In this document: piece by piece, positions 22,152 through 32,875 of the stretch
Layout of the letters: each line of letters begins with the position of its first letter
Numbering within the stretch: position 1 is the stretch's first letter
From: Ilex aquifolium
Taxonomy: Eukaryota > Streptophyta > Magnoliopsida > Aquifoliales > Aquifoliaceae
Direction of reading: 5' to 3'
Length of the DNA: 64,000 nucleotides
Assembly (NCBI GenBank): GCA_951799425.1
Contig: OX637393.1
Span: 23,509,744-23,573,743 of the forward strand
Program-made: the position numbers and the translations under genes
The notes under the pieces: generated by a model
The model's database searches: none
What the model saw: the letters and a program-made list of their open reading frames with translations, nothing else
What the model was told of the DNA's origin: nothing

Positions 22152-23060
22152 TGATGTGAAACTTGCCAAAATAACGAGATCCAACAACGAAAAGGAACCC
22201 AAGATCGTTCTACGATCAAATTTGAATGATAGACCTCGACCCGTTGTTTTTGCAAACAAGAACCTTGGTATATATGACCTCGACCCGCTGTTTGTGTGAA
22301 ACAAGAACCTTGGTATAAAGGAAGACGCCACAAACGGTGTGGAAACCCGTTTGATAAGTCACTGGTGAACGCCACTGAAAATCCCAATAAGTTCGTTTAA
22401 TTCTTCAAAACACCGCAGAGAAAATACTCTTCAATTTTCTGAATAAAAATCTACCTTTTCATTGATTTAGACGCCTATTTATAGGTTGGCCATTACAAAG
22501 AAAATTCCTAAAAATCCTAATCTACTAAGGAAAAATATCCTAATCTACTAAGGAAACAAATCCTAATTTGCTAAGGAAACAAATCCTAATCTACTAAGGA
22601 AACAAATCCTAATCTGCTAAGGAAACAAATCCTAATCTGAGTTTATATTTTGACAATCCAAACCCAAATAGGAATAACTAAAGACTAAAATTCTTACTTG
22701 CCTAAAAGAAGAAAAAGAAAGACAATAAGCCCTTTACTAGGCTGATCACACGCCTAAATACTTTCCTAAAAGAAAAATAATTGGCATGCAAGCCTTATAA
22801 TCAGACCCAAAAAAAGAGTAATTTAAAACATGCCCATTTATGCTTAGCCTTAGCTAGATTATTCTAGAACTTGAATCATATTGATGACTCTTTATTGCCC
22901 AAGTGGATCATCCTCAATGGGCCTCCACGAATTTGCTTGAGTCCATGCCTCTTCAATCAGTCCGTTGAGTACATCTTTAAACTTCATTGCTCGTGCTCTT
23001 GTAACCGTCCCAATTGGGACTTGAACTAGATCCCTTGAAGTTATGCTAGGACTTGCACCA
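22152..23060 (-). repeat. 5' LTR of element D
   Basis: 909 bp. The terminal ...GCATCA of other copies is ...GCACCA here, a single change at the LTR edge, followed by the CCTGA duplication. About five 23-bp type repeats lie at 22510-22630. An orphan copy of the polyprotein tail is readable near 22892-23050. Confidence 0.88.
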
Positions 23061-25200
23061 CCTGATGCATTGACATTGGTGGCGAGGAGAGCATTGAGCG
23101 TGCATGCAAAAAGGTTGATGAAGTGCAGCGGGAGAACATCTTTCATACTAGGTGCTACATCAAAGACAAAGTGTGTAGTGTGATTATTGATGGTGGTAGT
23201 TGTACAAATGTTGCAAGCACAATTATGGTGGAGAATTTGGGACTACCCGTGTTGAAGCACACTAAACTGTACAAGTTGCAATGGTAAAATGATAGTGGTG
23301 AGATAAGGGTGAACAAGCAGGTGTTTGTTGCATTTCGAATCGGTAAGTACGACGATGAAGTGTTGTGTGAAGTAGTACCGATGCAAGTAGGACACTTGTT
23401 GCTAGGGCGTCCATGGCAGTTTGATAGGCATGTGAAGCATGATGGCTTTACGAACAAATACTCCTTTGTGCTTAATCAATGATCGACACTCTTGTACCAT
23501 TTGACACTGCAGCAAGTATATGAGGATCAAGTGAGATTGCCAAAAGAGAGTGATCAAAAGAAAGAGAGTGAACAAAAGAAAAGGAAAAAGTGTGAAAATC
23601 AGAGAGAGGCTGAGAAAAATAAGAGAGAAAAAGAAAATCAAAATTCGGCCATTGAGAGAAAATCAGAGAGGAAACAAAAGAATTTCTATGCAAAAGTGAG
23701 TGAAATAAAGCGAGCAATGTTTTCAAATCAGCCGATGATTGTACTTTTGTACAAAGAGGCACTTTTAAACACTAACGAACTTGACCTTGCTTTGCCTATT
23801 TCTGTTGTTTCTCTTTTGCAGGAGTATGAGGATGTCTTTGCCGAGGAAACACCACATGGGTTACCTCCAATCCAAGGGATTGAACATCAAATTGATTTTG
23901 TTCCCGGTGCGACAATTCCAAACCGACCAGCCTATAGGAGCAATCCCGAGGAAACAAAGAAGCTTCAACGGCAGGTAAGTGAGTTGTTGGAGAAAAGGCA
24001 CATGAGGGAGAGCATGAGCCCATGCGCAGTTCCGGTTTTACTGGCACCTAAGAAGGATGGGACGTAGAGAATGTGCGTTGATTGTCGGGCCATCAACAAC
24101 ATAACGGTAAAGTATCGTCATCCTATTCCTCGCTTAGATGATATGTTAGATGCGCTGCATGGTTCTTGTGTATTTTCTAAGATTGATTAAAGAGTGGTTA
24201 TCATCATGTTAGAATAAAGGAAGGAGATGAATGGAAAACAGCCTTTAAAACAAAATATGGTTTGTATGAATGGTTTAGTTATGCCTTTTGGATTGACTAA
24301 CGCTCCGAGCACCTTTATGAGACTTATGAATCATGTTTTGCGTGCATTTATAGGCAGATTTGTTGTTGTCTACTTTGATGATATACTCATTTATAGCAAA
24401 AACATGGACGATCATGTAGTACATTTGAAATCTGTTTTAGATGTGCTTAGGAAAGAAAAGTTGTTTGCTAATTTAAAGAAGTGTACTTTTTATACCGATA
24501 AGCTTGTATTTTTGGGATTTGTTGTTAGTGCACAAGGTATACAGGTTGACGAAAAGAAGGTACGTGCAATCCAAGAATGGCCGAGTCCCACAAGTGTAAG
24601 TCATGTTCATAGTTTTCATGGACTTGCTAGTTTTTACCGGCGGTTTGTGAAGGACCTTAGTAGCATAGCCGCACCACTTACCGAAGTTATCAAGAAGAAC
24701 GTTGGATTTAGATGGGGAGAAGAACAAGAAAAAGCGTTTCAATTAATCAAAGAGAAGCTGACCAACACCCCCTTATTGTCTTTACCTAACTTTTTGAAAA
24801 CGTTTGAGATTGAATGTGATGCTTCAGGTATTGGCATAGGAGCAGTGCTTATGCAGGAATGACGACCAATTGCTTACTTCAGTGAGAAACTAAGCGGGGC
24901 AGCCTTAAACTACCCAACTTATGATAAAGAGTCGTATGCATTGGTTCGAGCTTTAGAGACGTGACAACACTAACTATGGCCTAAGGAATTCGAGATTCAC
25001 ACCGATCATGAGTCCTTGAAACACTTGAAGGGCCAGCACAAGCTAAACAAAAGGCATGCGCGTTGGGTCGAGTTCATTGAGACATTTCCATACGTCATAC
25101 GGTATAAGCAAGGAAAGGAGAATGTGGTCGCCGAAGCACTTTCTCGCAGGTATGCATTACTCTCCACACTTGATGCAAAAATTGCTTGGTTTTCAGCTCG
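23061..25200 (+). pseudogene. Protease, RT and RNase H of element C, broken
   Basis: Continues from gag after D. Protease site IIDGGSCTN is at about 23185. Stops include TAA 23285, TGA 23480-23482 (homologous to stops in A and B), TAG 24065-24067 in KDGT-stop-RM, TGA 24860-24862 and stops near 24961-24972. The charged linker and RT start (23492-24067) and RT core with YFDDILIYS (24227-24862) are otherwise readable. RNase H has HTDHESL but is heavily interrupted. The TGA at 24860 is identical to that of D at 18453. Confidence 0.84.
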
Positions 25201-25591
25201 TTAAAAATTTATACGCTGAAGACCACGAATTTTGTGAGGAATACCGGGCTTGTGAGAAAATCGGTTGTGGTAAGTTCTTTAGGCTTGATGGATTCATGTT
25301 TCGAGAGACTAAGTTATGCGTGCCTAATTGTTCCTTGAGGGAGTTTTTAGTGCGGGAATCTCATGGTGGGCGATTAATGGGACATTTTGGAGTTGCAAAG
25401 ACTTTAGCTGTTTTTCAGGAACACTTCTATTGGCCATACATGAAAAGAGATGTTGAGAGAATTTTGTGGTAGATGTGTCACATGTAGGCAAGCTAAATCC
25501 AGAGTGCGGTCCAATGGTTTGTATACTCCTTTACCAATTCCTAGTGAGCCATGGATTGATATTTCAATGGATTTTGTGATAGGATTGCCTA

Positions 25592-27250
25592 GGACTAGAC
25601 GTGGGAAAGATTCAATTTTTGTGGTTGTGGATAGATTTTCTAAGATGGCACACTTTATTCCATGTCACAAAACAGATGATGCCTCACATGTTGCTGAATT
25701 GTTCTTTAGAGAGATTGTGAGATTACATGGCATGCCTAGATCAATTGTTTCGGATAGAGATGGTAAGTTCTTGACCTACTTTTGGAAGACTTTATGGTGT
25801 AAGCTAGTTACAAAGCTATTGTTTTCTACTACTTGTCATCCACAAACTGATGGTCAAACTAAAGTAGTAAATAGGACTTTGTCTACCTTGTTGAGGGCTG
25901 ATGCAATCCATAAGATGCTCATGGAAACACAAATTCGAATATGTGAAAGATAATGGAATTGACTTTCCATCAAGACAAAGATCCATATGGAGCCTTGCAT
26001 TATTGTATTTTGATTCTTATTTTAAGTCAATTTGCTAGTATTAGTATTTTATATGTCTTTTTAATATTTTTTAGAGTTAGGGGTATTTTTATAATTTTCA
26101 GAATTTGTGGAACAGTTCATATTTTTGGATTGTCAAAATATAAACTCCTATTAGGATTTGTTTCCTTAGTAGATTAGGATTTGTTTCTTTATTAGATTAG
26201 GATTTGTTTCCTTACTAGATTAGGATTTGTTTCTTTAGTAGATTAGGATTTGTTTTCCTTAGTAGATTAGGAATTTTCTTTGTAATGACCAGCCTATAAA
26301 TAAGCGTCTAAATCAATGAAAAGGTAGAGATTATTATTCAGTAAATTTGGAGAGTGTTTTCTCTACGGTTCTTTGAAGAACTATACGAACTTATCGGGAT
26401 TTCCCGTGGCGTTCACCAGCGACTTATCAAACGGAATTCCACCACCGTTTGTGGCGTCTTCCTTATACCAAGGTTCTTGTTTCGCATCAAACAACGGGTT
26501 GAGGTCATATAAACCAAGGTTCTTGTTTGTCGTAAACAACGGGTCGGGGTCTATCATTCAAATCTGATCATAGAATGATCTTGGGTTCCTTTCTCGTGTT
26601 GAATCAAGTTATTTTGGCGGGTTTCACATCAAGGGCAATCATTAAAAAAAACATCAAAACATGGGAAGAATGTTTACCACATGTTGAGTTTTCTTATAAC
26701 CGATCTATTCATTCTGCTACTAAATTTTCACCATTTGAAATTGTGTATGGATTTAATCCTTTAACTCCACTGGATTTATCTCCTTTACCTGGACTAGACG
26801 TGGGAAAGATTCAATTTTTGTGGTTGTGGATAGATTTTCTAAGATGGCACACTTTATACCATGTCACAAAACAGATGATGCCTCGCATGTTGCTGAATTG
26901 TTCTTTAGAGAGATTGTGAGATTACATGGCATGCCTAGATCAATTGTTTCGGACTGAGATGGTAAGTTCTTGAGCTACTTTTGGAAGACTTTATGGTGTA
27001 AGCTAGTTACAAAGCTATTGTTTTCTACTACTTGTCATCCACAAATTGATGGTCAAACTAAAGTAGTAAATAGGACTTTGTCTACCTTGTTGAGGGCAAT
27101 TATTAAAAAAAACATCAAAACATGGGAAAAATGTTTACCACATGTTGAGTTTGCTTATAACCGATCTATTCATTCTGCTACTAAATTTTTACCATTTGAA
27201 CTTGTGTATGGATTTAATCCTTTAACCCCAATGGATATATCTCCTTTACC
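25592..27250 (+). repeat. Tandem duplication of 461 bp within integrase of element C
   Basis: The first copy is 25592-25898 plus 26637-26790, split by a solo LTR2 and its duplication. The second is 26791-27250. The joint at 26790/26791 shares a short stretch (CCTxGGACTAG). The copies differ by several substitutions. The LTR is in only one copy, so the duplication most simply came first. Confidence 0.85.
25899..26631 (+). mobile_element. Solo LTR2 nested in integrase of element C
   Basis: 733 bp, from TGATGCAATCCATAAG to GGCGGGTTTCACATCA, flanked by AGGGC at 25894-25898 and 26632-26636. About five 23-bp type repeats lie before the TATA-like CTATAAATAAG. Confidence 0.9.
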
Positions 27251-27610
27251 TCTGTCTGAGAATGTTAATTTAGATGGCAAGAATAAAGCTGACTTTGTCA
27301 AGTAAATTCATGAGAAAGCAAGACTCAACATTGAGCGATGAACAGAGCAGTATGCAAAGCAAGCCAACAAGGGGCGTCACAAGCTAATTTTTGAACCCGG
27401 AGATTGGGTTTGGCTGCATATGAGAAAAGAGAGATTTCCGGCACAAAGGCGTTCCAAATTGCTTCCAAGGGGAGATGGTCCTTTCCAAGTCCTAGAGCGC
27501 ATCAATGACAACGCCTAGATTTACCTTGTGAGTACAATGTAAGTGCTACTTTTAATGTTACTGACTTGAGTCCTTTTGATGTAGGTGATGATTTGAGGGC
27601 AAATCCTTTT

Positions 27611-27624
27611 CAAGAGGAGGGGAA
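27611..27624 (+). other. Polypurine tract of element C
   Basis: AAGAGGAGGGGAA directly before the 3' LTR; it also codes for QEEGN. Confidence 0.75.
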
Positions 27625-28519
27625 TTATGCAAATCATAGCACAACTTCAAGGGATCTAGTTCAAGTTCCAATTGGGCCGGTTACGAGAGCACGAGCAAGG
27701 AAGTTTAAAGAGGTACTCAACGGGCTGATTCAAGAGGCATGGACTCGAGCAAGTGTGTGGAGGCCCATGGAGCATGATCCACTTGGGCAACAAAGATTCA
27801 TCAACATGATTCAAGTTCTAGAAGAATCCGGCAAAGGCTAAGCTTAAAGTTGGCATGTTTAAGAATATTTTTTTGGTCTGATTGTGAGACTTTCCTTTTT
27901 CTATTTAGGCGTGTGATTTATTCTTTTTAGGAAAGTAAGACTTTCCTTGTCTATTTAGGCATGTGATCAGCATATTAAAGGGGTGATTGTAAATTTCTCT
28001 TTTAGGAAAGTAAGAGTTTAGGAAAGTAAGAGTTATTTCTTTACTAGCAAGTAAGAGATATTTCCTTACCAACAAGAGATATTTCTTCACCAGCAAGTAA
28101 GAGATATTTCTTCACCATCAAGTAAGAGATATTTCTTAATTAGGATAAGCTATTTTAAGAAGTTTTCTTTGTAATTACCAGCCTATAAATAGGCATTCAA
28201 ATCAATGAAAGGACAGATCATTATTCAGTCAATTTTGAGAGTAGTTTCTCTACGGTTCTTTGAAGAACTAAACGAACTTAACGGTATTTTCCGTGGTGTT
28301 CACCAACGACTTATCAAACGGGTTTCCACACCGTTTGTGGCGTCTTCCTTTATACCGAGGTTCTTGTTTCACACAAACAGCGAGTTGAAGTCATATATAC
28401 CAAGGTTCTTGTTTGTCGTAAACAACTGGTCGAGGTCTATCTTTCAAATCTGATCGTAGAACGATCTTGAGTTCCTTTTCCTTGTTGGTTCTCGTTATTT
28501 TGTCGGGTTTCTCACATCA
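27625..28519 (+). repeat. 3' LTR of element C
   Basis: The first bases are TTATGC for the expected TGATGC, a point change in the terminal dinucleotide. It ends ...TTTCTCACATCA. It carries the 25-bp type promoter repeats (about 28010-28135), matching the 5' LTR of C. Confidence 0.85.
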
Positions 28520-28674
28520 GATCATGCTCAATGGGCCTCCACGAATTTGCTTGAGTCCATTCCTCTTGAATCAGTCCGTTGAGTACATCTTTAAACTTCC
28601 TTGCTCATGCTCTCGTAACCGGCCCAATTGGGACTTGAACTAGATCCCTTGAAGTTGTGCTATGATTTGCATCA
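28520..28674 (-). repeat. LTR1 fragment, minus strand
   Basis: Only the U3 end of an LTR1 remains, starting mid-LTR at GATCATGCTCAATGGG and ending GATTTGCATCA. It could be the last piece of the 5' LTR of B or of another element. The flanking base patterns (CAAAT before B, ACAAT here) do not match, so the pairing is not proven. Confidence 0.7.
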
Positions 28675-29024
28675 ACAATTTTGCCCTTTATACTTTCCGT
28701 GCGAGGGTCATTTTTTTGTTTCTTCCTTTGTTCCCCACCATTGGGGCCTGCCTCCTCGGTCCTCTTTTGGGATTTGGTTCCTGCAAGTAGTGGAGAGCCT
28801 AGGCCTGTTTGCTTGGTACGAGCCATCACTATCAAGAATTCCCCTAGGGCGACAAATGGCAACAACCAACCCCACACTACATCAAAAATGTCAAAAGATG
28901 CATGAGAAGACTTACCCAATCGAGCCATTCCTCCAAATTCCAAGCTTTCGGTGAAAATAGAGGTTTTTGATGGATTGCTGATGCTTTGTGGAGGAAAGAA
29001 GGGTTTTTGTGGGGTAGAGATCAA
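28675..29024 (-). CDS. Unidentified ORF downstream of the Athila-type pol (possible env-like or gag-like remnant)
   Basis: A minus-strand frame opens at 29024 and reaches the LTR1 edge; it includes MARLGKSSHASFDIFDV and, further in, MARTKQTGLGSPLL followed by a Lys/Glu-rich stretch. It lies about 0.2 kb downstream of a CT-rich region and the palindrome array, 2.4 kb after the integrase of E. I do not recognise the product. The MARTKQT match to a histone H3 start is not continued. It may be an extra ORF of the Athila-type element, cut by the LTR1 insertion, or chance. Confidence 0.35.
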
Positions 29025-29220
29025 GGAAATGAGGAGTAATCGCTGCGAATCAAAAACTTAAGGAAGATAATCGGTGGATTTGAAGAATGCCCAAGGTCTT
29101 TTTGAGTATTTGGAGGGTTTTGAGGAGAGAGGGTTTTAAGGTTGAGTTGGATGAGGGATGTGAAGGGTTTCACCAAAAGTTTTGGGTTAAAACCCTCATT
29201 TTTGGGTTTTTGGGCAAAAC

Positions 29221-29357
29221 CTATTGGTAAGTCGTCAAGGTTCTACCGGTAGAACAATGCACTGGAAATTTTCTACTGGTAGGTTTTCAGCTTTCTACCG
29301 GTAGGAAAACCTTCTGGAAAATTTCTACCAGTAGGTTTTGCAATATTCTACTGGTAG
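29221..29357. repeat. Array of CTACCGGTAG-like palindromes, spacing 22/30
   Basis: Six 10-bp units start at 29221, 29243, 29273, 29295, 29325 and 29348 (CTATTGGTAA, CTACCGGTAG, CTACTGGTAG, CTACCGGTAG, CTACCAGTAG, CTACTGGTAG). Spacing is 22, 30, 22, 30, 23. The core is self-complementary. Similar arrays occur at 47307, 52198 and 54478. Function is unknown. Confidence 0.8.
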
Positions 29358-31445
29358 GTTTCAACTTTTTGCAAAAATTTCCTACGCTCTCATCCTCACC
29401 CCCACTTGAAGTTTATTCGACTCCAACACATTCTAATGACCTATTCACTAACTCAACTTAACAAAAAACATGATCCATGTTATTGAACCACAATGTGTGA
29501 CCATGCCCAAATTCATTTACAAAATTGCAATGCGATTTGAGTTTTGATGCTTTCAAAACACATGACATGGAATTCTAAATTCAACAAAATGAACACCCAA
29601 TATGTAAAGCACAAACTAAAGTACAAAAGGCATCCCTCTTCCTTTCTCATATCTAAAATTTGAGCAATATTCCCCTATCCTACTAGCTCATGGTTGCTTG
29701 GCACAATTTTTCAAACACCCGAACCAAGCACACATGAGTTGAATCATAGTTTTAAATGCTATTCTAGAGTATACACCTACACATTTCTTTTCAAACTCCT
29801 GTGTGTGTGAAGTGAAGATGTAATTTAAGCATTCACTCAACAAAATCCACATTCACTAGGCTATCCAAATTTAGATTTGATGTAAAACTCACCAAGGGTT
29901 TCTCTCAAAAATGAATAACTCTATGATTATCCTAACATGCTCTCCATGTGTATATGTGATATAGAATCTTGTGCACCAACCAAAATGCTCACATATAATC
30001 CAAAAATGACGTGCATGCATAACAATTGAAACGACCTTGGCATAATCTCATGAATGGAATGTTAGGGTACTAGATAGCAAAACCAACTTTTTTTTTTTCA
30101 TTTAAAGTGTGCTCTCACCATGCTTTCTCTAGATCATTTAGGGTTTTAATGGGCTGTAACGAGGCCTTGGGGTGATATTTGGGCTGAGTGAAATGAATGG
30201 TAGAGGGAAACAAAAAGGGTTATTCCGAGGACATGACCTTTATTATAAAAAATCTCCTTTTTGGGGAATTTTCGGCTTTTCACTTTCACATCAACTGTTA
30301 TGTCTCTTTTTCTTATTCTTTCCTCAACTTTTTTCTTCTCTTTTTCATTTCTTTTCTTTTTCAACCCCCTTTTTCTGATTTTACTTGGATTTTTCTTTTC
30401 TTTTTCATTCAAAATTTGAATTCAGCGCCATTCATCCCTTTTTTGGGTTTCCTCACCACATTTCCTTTCCTTCATGATTAATCACGGCCAGTCTCAGAAC
30501 AAACCAAGGTGTGGTACTTGTAAGCATTTTGCCCTGGCTTGGTAAAACATGTGGCATGGAAACGAATTTTCAATAAAGGCTCAATCACTACACAAGGGAT
30601 ATATTTATCATAAGAAAAGGCTAAGGCTCAATGCAATTCAAAGATGGCCTAAAATCATCTCTAGATAAGTATAGGGAGGCATATTGACATTTTAAGACAA
30701 AGTCAATCAACCATCCATATACACTCTTACCAAAGCAAGCATAATGAGATTATTAACAAATTTTTGAATTTGAAAATTTGTTCATTTGAGTAAATGTAAG
30801 TTCCCTCCAAACTGGCACTAAAGCTCATATAGGTACTTACTTAATCTTCACTATGTGTGTCAAGCTCTAAAATGTGGATCCAATCAGTAAATTTCTGAAA
30901 TTACACATTCAAGGTGCACTATGGTTGAGTTCGAAAGAAAACATATATGTAATACTCAGGCATAAGATAAATTTCTATGATATACTCGTGTGTTCGAAGT
31001 TCAAAATGAAGATCAAACTATCACTAGACCCATAACAATTTGAATAGGGGAATATGGTTCAACATTTAGATATTTTCCACAAAAAAAATTAAAATTTTCC
31101 ACCTATTTCTATTCTATACAAAAAATTGGTAGAATATGTGAATGATACATTTCACCACAAAAATGGTATTGTCAACAAAAAATTGGTGTATCATACAAAT
31201 GGTGCACCTCACCCTCCAACTTGAACTACGCATTGTTCTTAATGCAACAAAAAAAATGGGATAAAATGATGAAATTAAAAAGACAAGAAGGGTAAGAGAA
31301 AACCTCGCAATGAGCTTTGACAAAAACACTACTATCTGCACAAATGAAGAAAGAAAACTATGCACAGATGAAAGTAAGTAAACAATTTAACTTGCAAAGT
31401 AAAAAATAAAGGAAAAGAACTGTACACTAATATCTACTTGAACAG
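29358..31445 (-). other. Non-coding region after pol in Athila-type element E
   Basis: No credible protein frame. A minus-strand block at about 31204-31250 (GCATTAAGAACAATGCGTAG followed by TTCAAGTTGGAGGGTG) matches the conserved block seen soon after pol in Athila-type elements and in F at 50292-50325. A purine-rich minus-strand tract lies at 30285-30410. Layout and length resemble 50118-52197 in F, so this is element DNA. Confidence 0.6.
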
Positions 31446-32875
31446 TTATGCCTCAACAGGGTCCAGATAGACCGAATCCACTAACTCCTCTTCCACTGTT
31501 TGAATTTCAAAACCCTCGAAGAATGATTTAAGTCTTTGGCCATTGATCTTGAATGTTTTACCATCTTCGGGGTTTTCTATGTCCATGGCTCCATTTAGGT
31601 AGGCCACCTTAACAATGTAGGGGCCATCCCCATCGTGATCGGAGTTTCCCTTGAAAAATGGAGAGGCGAGAATTATACAAGAGCACTTTTTGGCCGGGCT
31701 CAAATGTCTTTCTCAAAATGGATTTGTCATGGAAAATTTTTACCCTTTCTTTGTGAATTCTAGAGCTCATGTATGCATCTGTACAAATTTTTTTCAATTC
31801 ATTTAAGTTCAACTTCCTATGTTCCCCAGATATTCTCAAATTGAAGTTCAAAGTTTTTATGTCCCAAGATGCCTAGTGCTGCATCTCTACTGGCAAGGAT
31901 GGTCTTATAGGTAGTGCGGTAAGCCCACAAGGCATCAGTCAATCTGAGTGACCAATCCTTTCGATCTGGGTTAACTGTTTTCTCTAGTATGCTCTTTATC
32001 TCCCTATTGGCCAACTCGGCTAGGCCATTAGTTTGTGGCTGATTAGCAGTAGACACCTTGTGTGTTACGCCATACTTATGCATCAAAGAAGCAAATAGTC
32101 TATTGGAAAAATGTGAACCACCATCACCTATCATTGCATGAGGTATCCCAAACCTAGAAAAAATGTTTTCTTTTAAAAACTTGACCATGACTCGATGGTC
32201 ATTGGTCTTGGTCGGGATTACCTCTACCCACTTGGACACGTAGTCCACTGGCAATAGGATATAAAGGTAGCCAAAAAGACATAGGGAATGGACCCATGAA
32301 ATCGATGCCCCAACAATCAAAGATTTCAATGACCAGCACGGGGAGAGGGACATCATGTTTATACGGGTCACGCTTCCTAATCTTTGACACTTACCACATT
32401 GTTTGCAAAATGAGACACAATCTTTAATCAATGTAGGCCAATAAAAATCGCTTTGTAAAACCTTAGCTGAAGTTTTCTTGGAAGAAAAGTGCCCCCCACA
32501 CGCCTCATAATGATAGAAGGAGAAGACATCCCGTTATTCATTTTCCGGTACACACCTACTCATGACTTGATCAGGGCAATATTTGAACAGGTACGGGTTG
32601 TCGAAGTAGAAGTACTTCACATCCGCCATGAATCTTCTCTTATCTTCCGGGCTCCAATGTGGGGGTATTTGTCATGTGGCAAGAAAATTACAAATGTCAG
32701 CATACCACGGACAAACTGAATGGATAGAAAAAAAATGCTCATCAGGGAAGAAATCAGGGATAGGGATGTGCTCTTCAGCGTCTTGGACAACAACCCCGTG
32801 ACAAATGGTCCGCCACCACATTCTCGACTCCTTCTTTTTCCTTGATGATTAGGTTGAATTCTTGAAGGAGGAGGA
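31446..32875 (-). pseudogene. Integrase and end of RNase H of Athila-type element E
   Basis: From the right: RNase H end NVVADHLSRG (about 32790), the DNPYLFKYC linker (about 32610), a zinc-binding region, the core with GIDFMGPFPMS in one frame and GDGGSHF, then NREIKSILEK in another, and the C-terminus ending DSVYLDPVEA with stop at 31446. At least two frameshifts break it. The right side is cut by element I, and the missing RNase H start lies at 37124-37229. Confidence 0.78.

Larger units (their letters stand above)
16018..23060 (-). mobile_element. Element D: full-length CRM-like element inserted in gag of C
   Basis: It is 7.04 kb, with LTRs of 866 and 909 bp, a perfect primer site and the CCTGA duplication at 16013-16017 and 23061-23065. 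The LTRs and gag-protease half resemble element A, while the RNase H-integrase half shares several inactivating changes with element C. It therefore looks recombinant. Because it lies within C it is younger than C. Confidence 0.9.
25201..27842 (+). pseudogene. Integrase and tail of element C, with internal duplication and Glu-to-Lys change
   Basis: The zinc-binding part (25210-25470) is followed by an extra T at 25462-25465 that shifts the frame, as in D. The core has [10 protein letters not shown] and IVSDRDGKF, and the catalytic Glu is replaced by Lys (AAA 25861-25863; again 27060-27062 in a duplicated copy). A 461-bp segment is repeated in tandem, and a solo LTR2 interrupts the first copy. 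The tail (27566-27842) reads LSPFDVGDDLRANPFQEEGN, then PVTRARARKFKEVL, and ends inside the 3' LTR. Confidence 0.86.
12390..28519 (+). mobile_element. Element C: CRM-like Ty3/Gypsy element with three nested insertions
   Basis: Both LTRs, primer site, leader, gag, pol and polypurine tract are present on the plus strand. Nested inside are a solo LTR3 (13021-13918), the whole of element D (16018-23060) and a solo LTR2 (25899-26631), each with a 5-bp duplication. C itself has no matching flanks: CAAAC at 12385-12389 against GATCA at 28520-28524. Its left side abuts truncated B and its right side abuts a bare LTR1 fragment, which suggests recombination between two elements or a deletion. Confidence 0.85.

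Noticed and set aside
28790..28820. MARTKQT as a histone H3 N-terminus
   Set aside because: Similarity stops after seven residues; the following GLGSPLLAGTK has no histone character and there is no H3 core.
30285..30410. Long pyrimidine-rich frame at 30172-30481 as a membrane protein
   Set aside because: Composition is a low-complexity CT tract in the non-coding post-pol region; the matching region of F is purine-rich on the same element strand with no frame.
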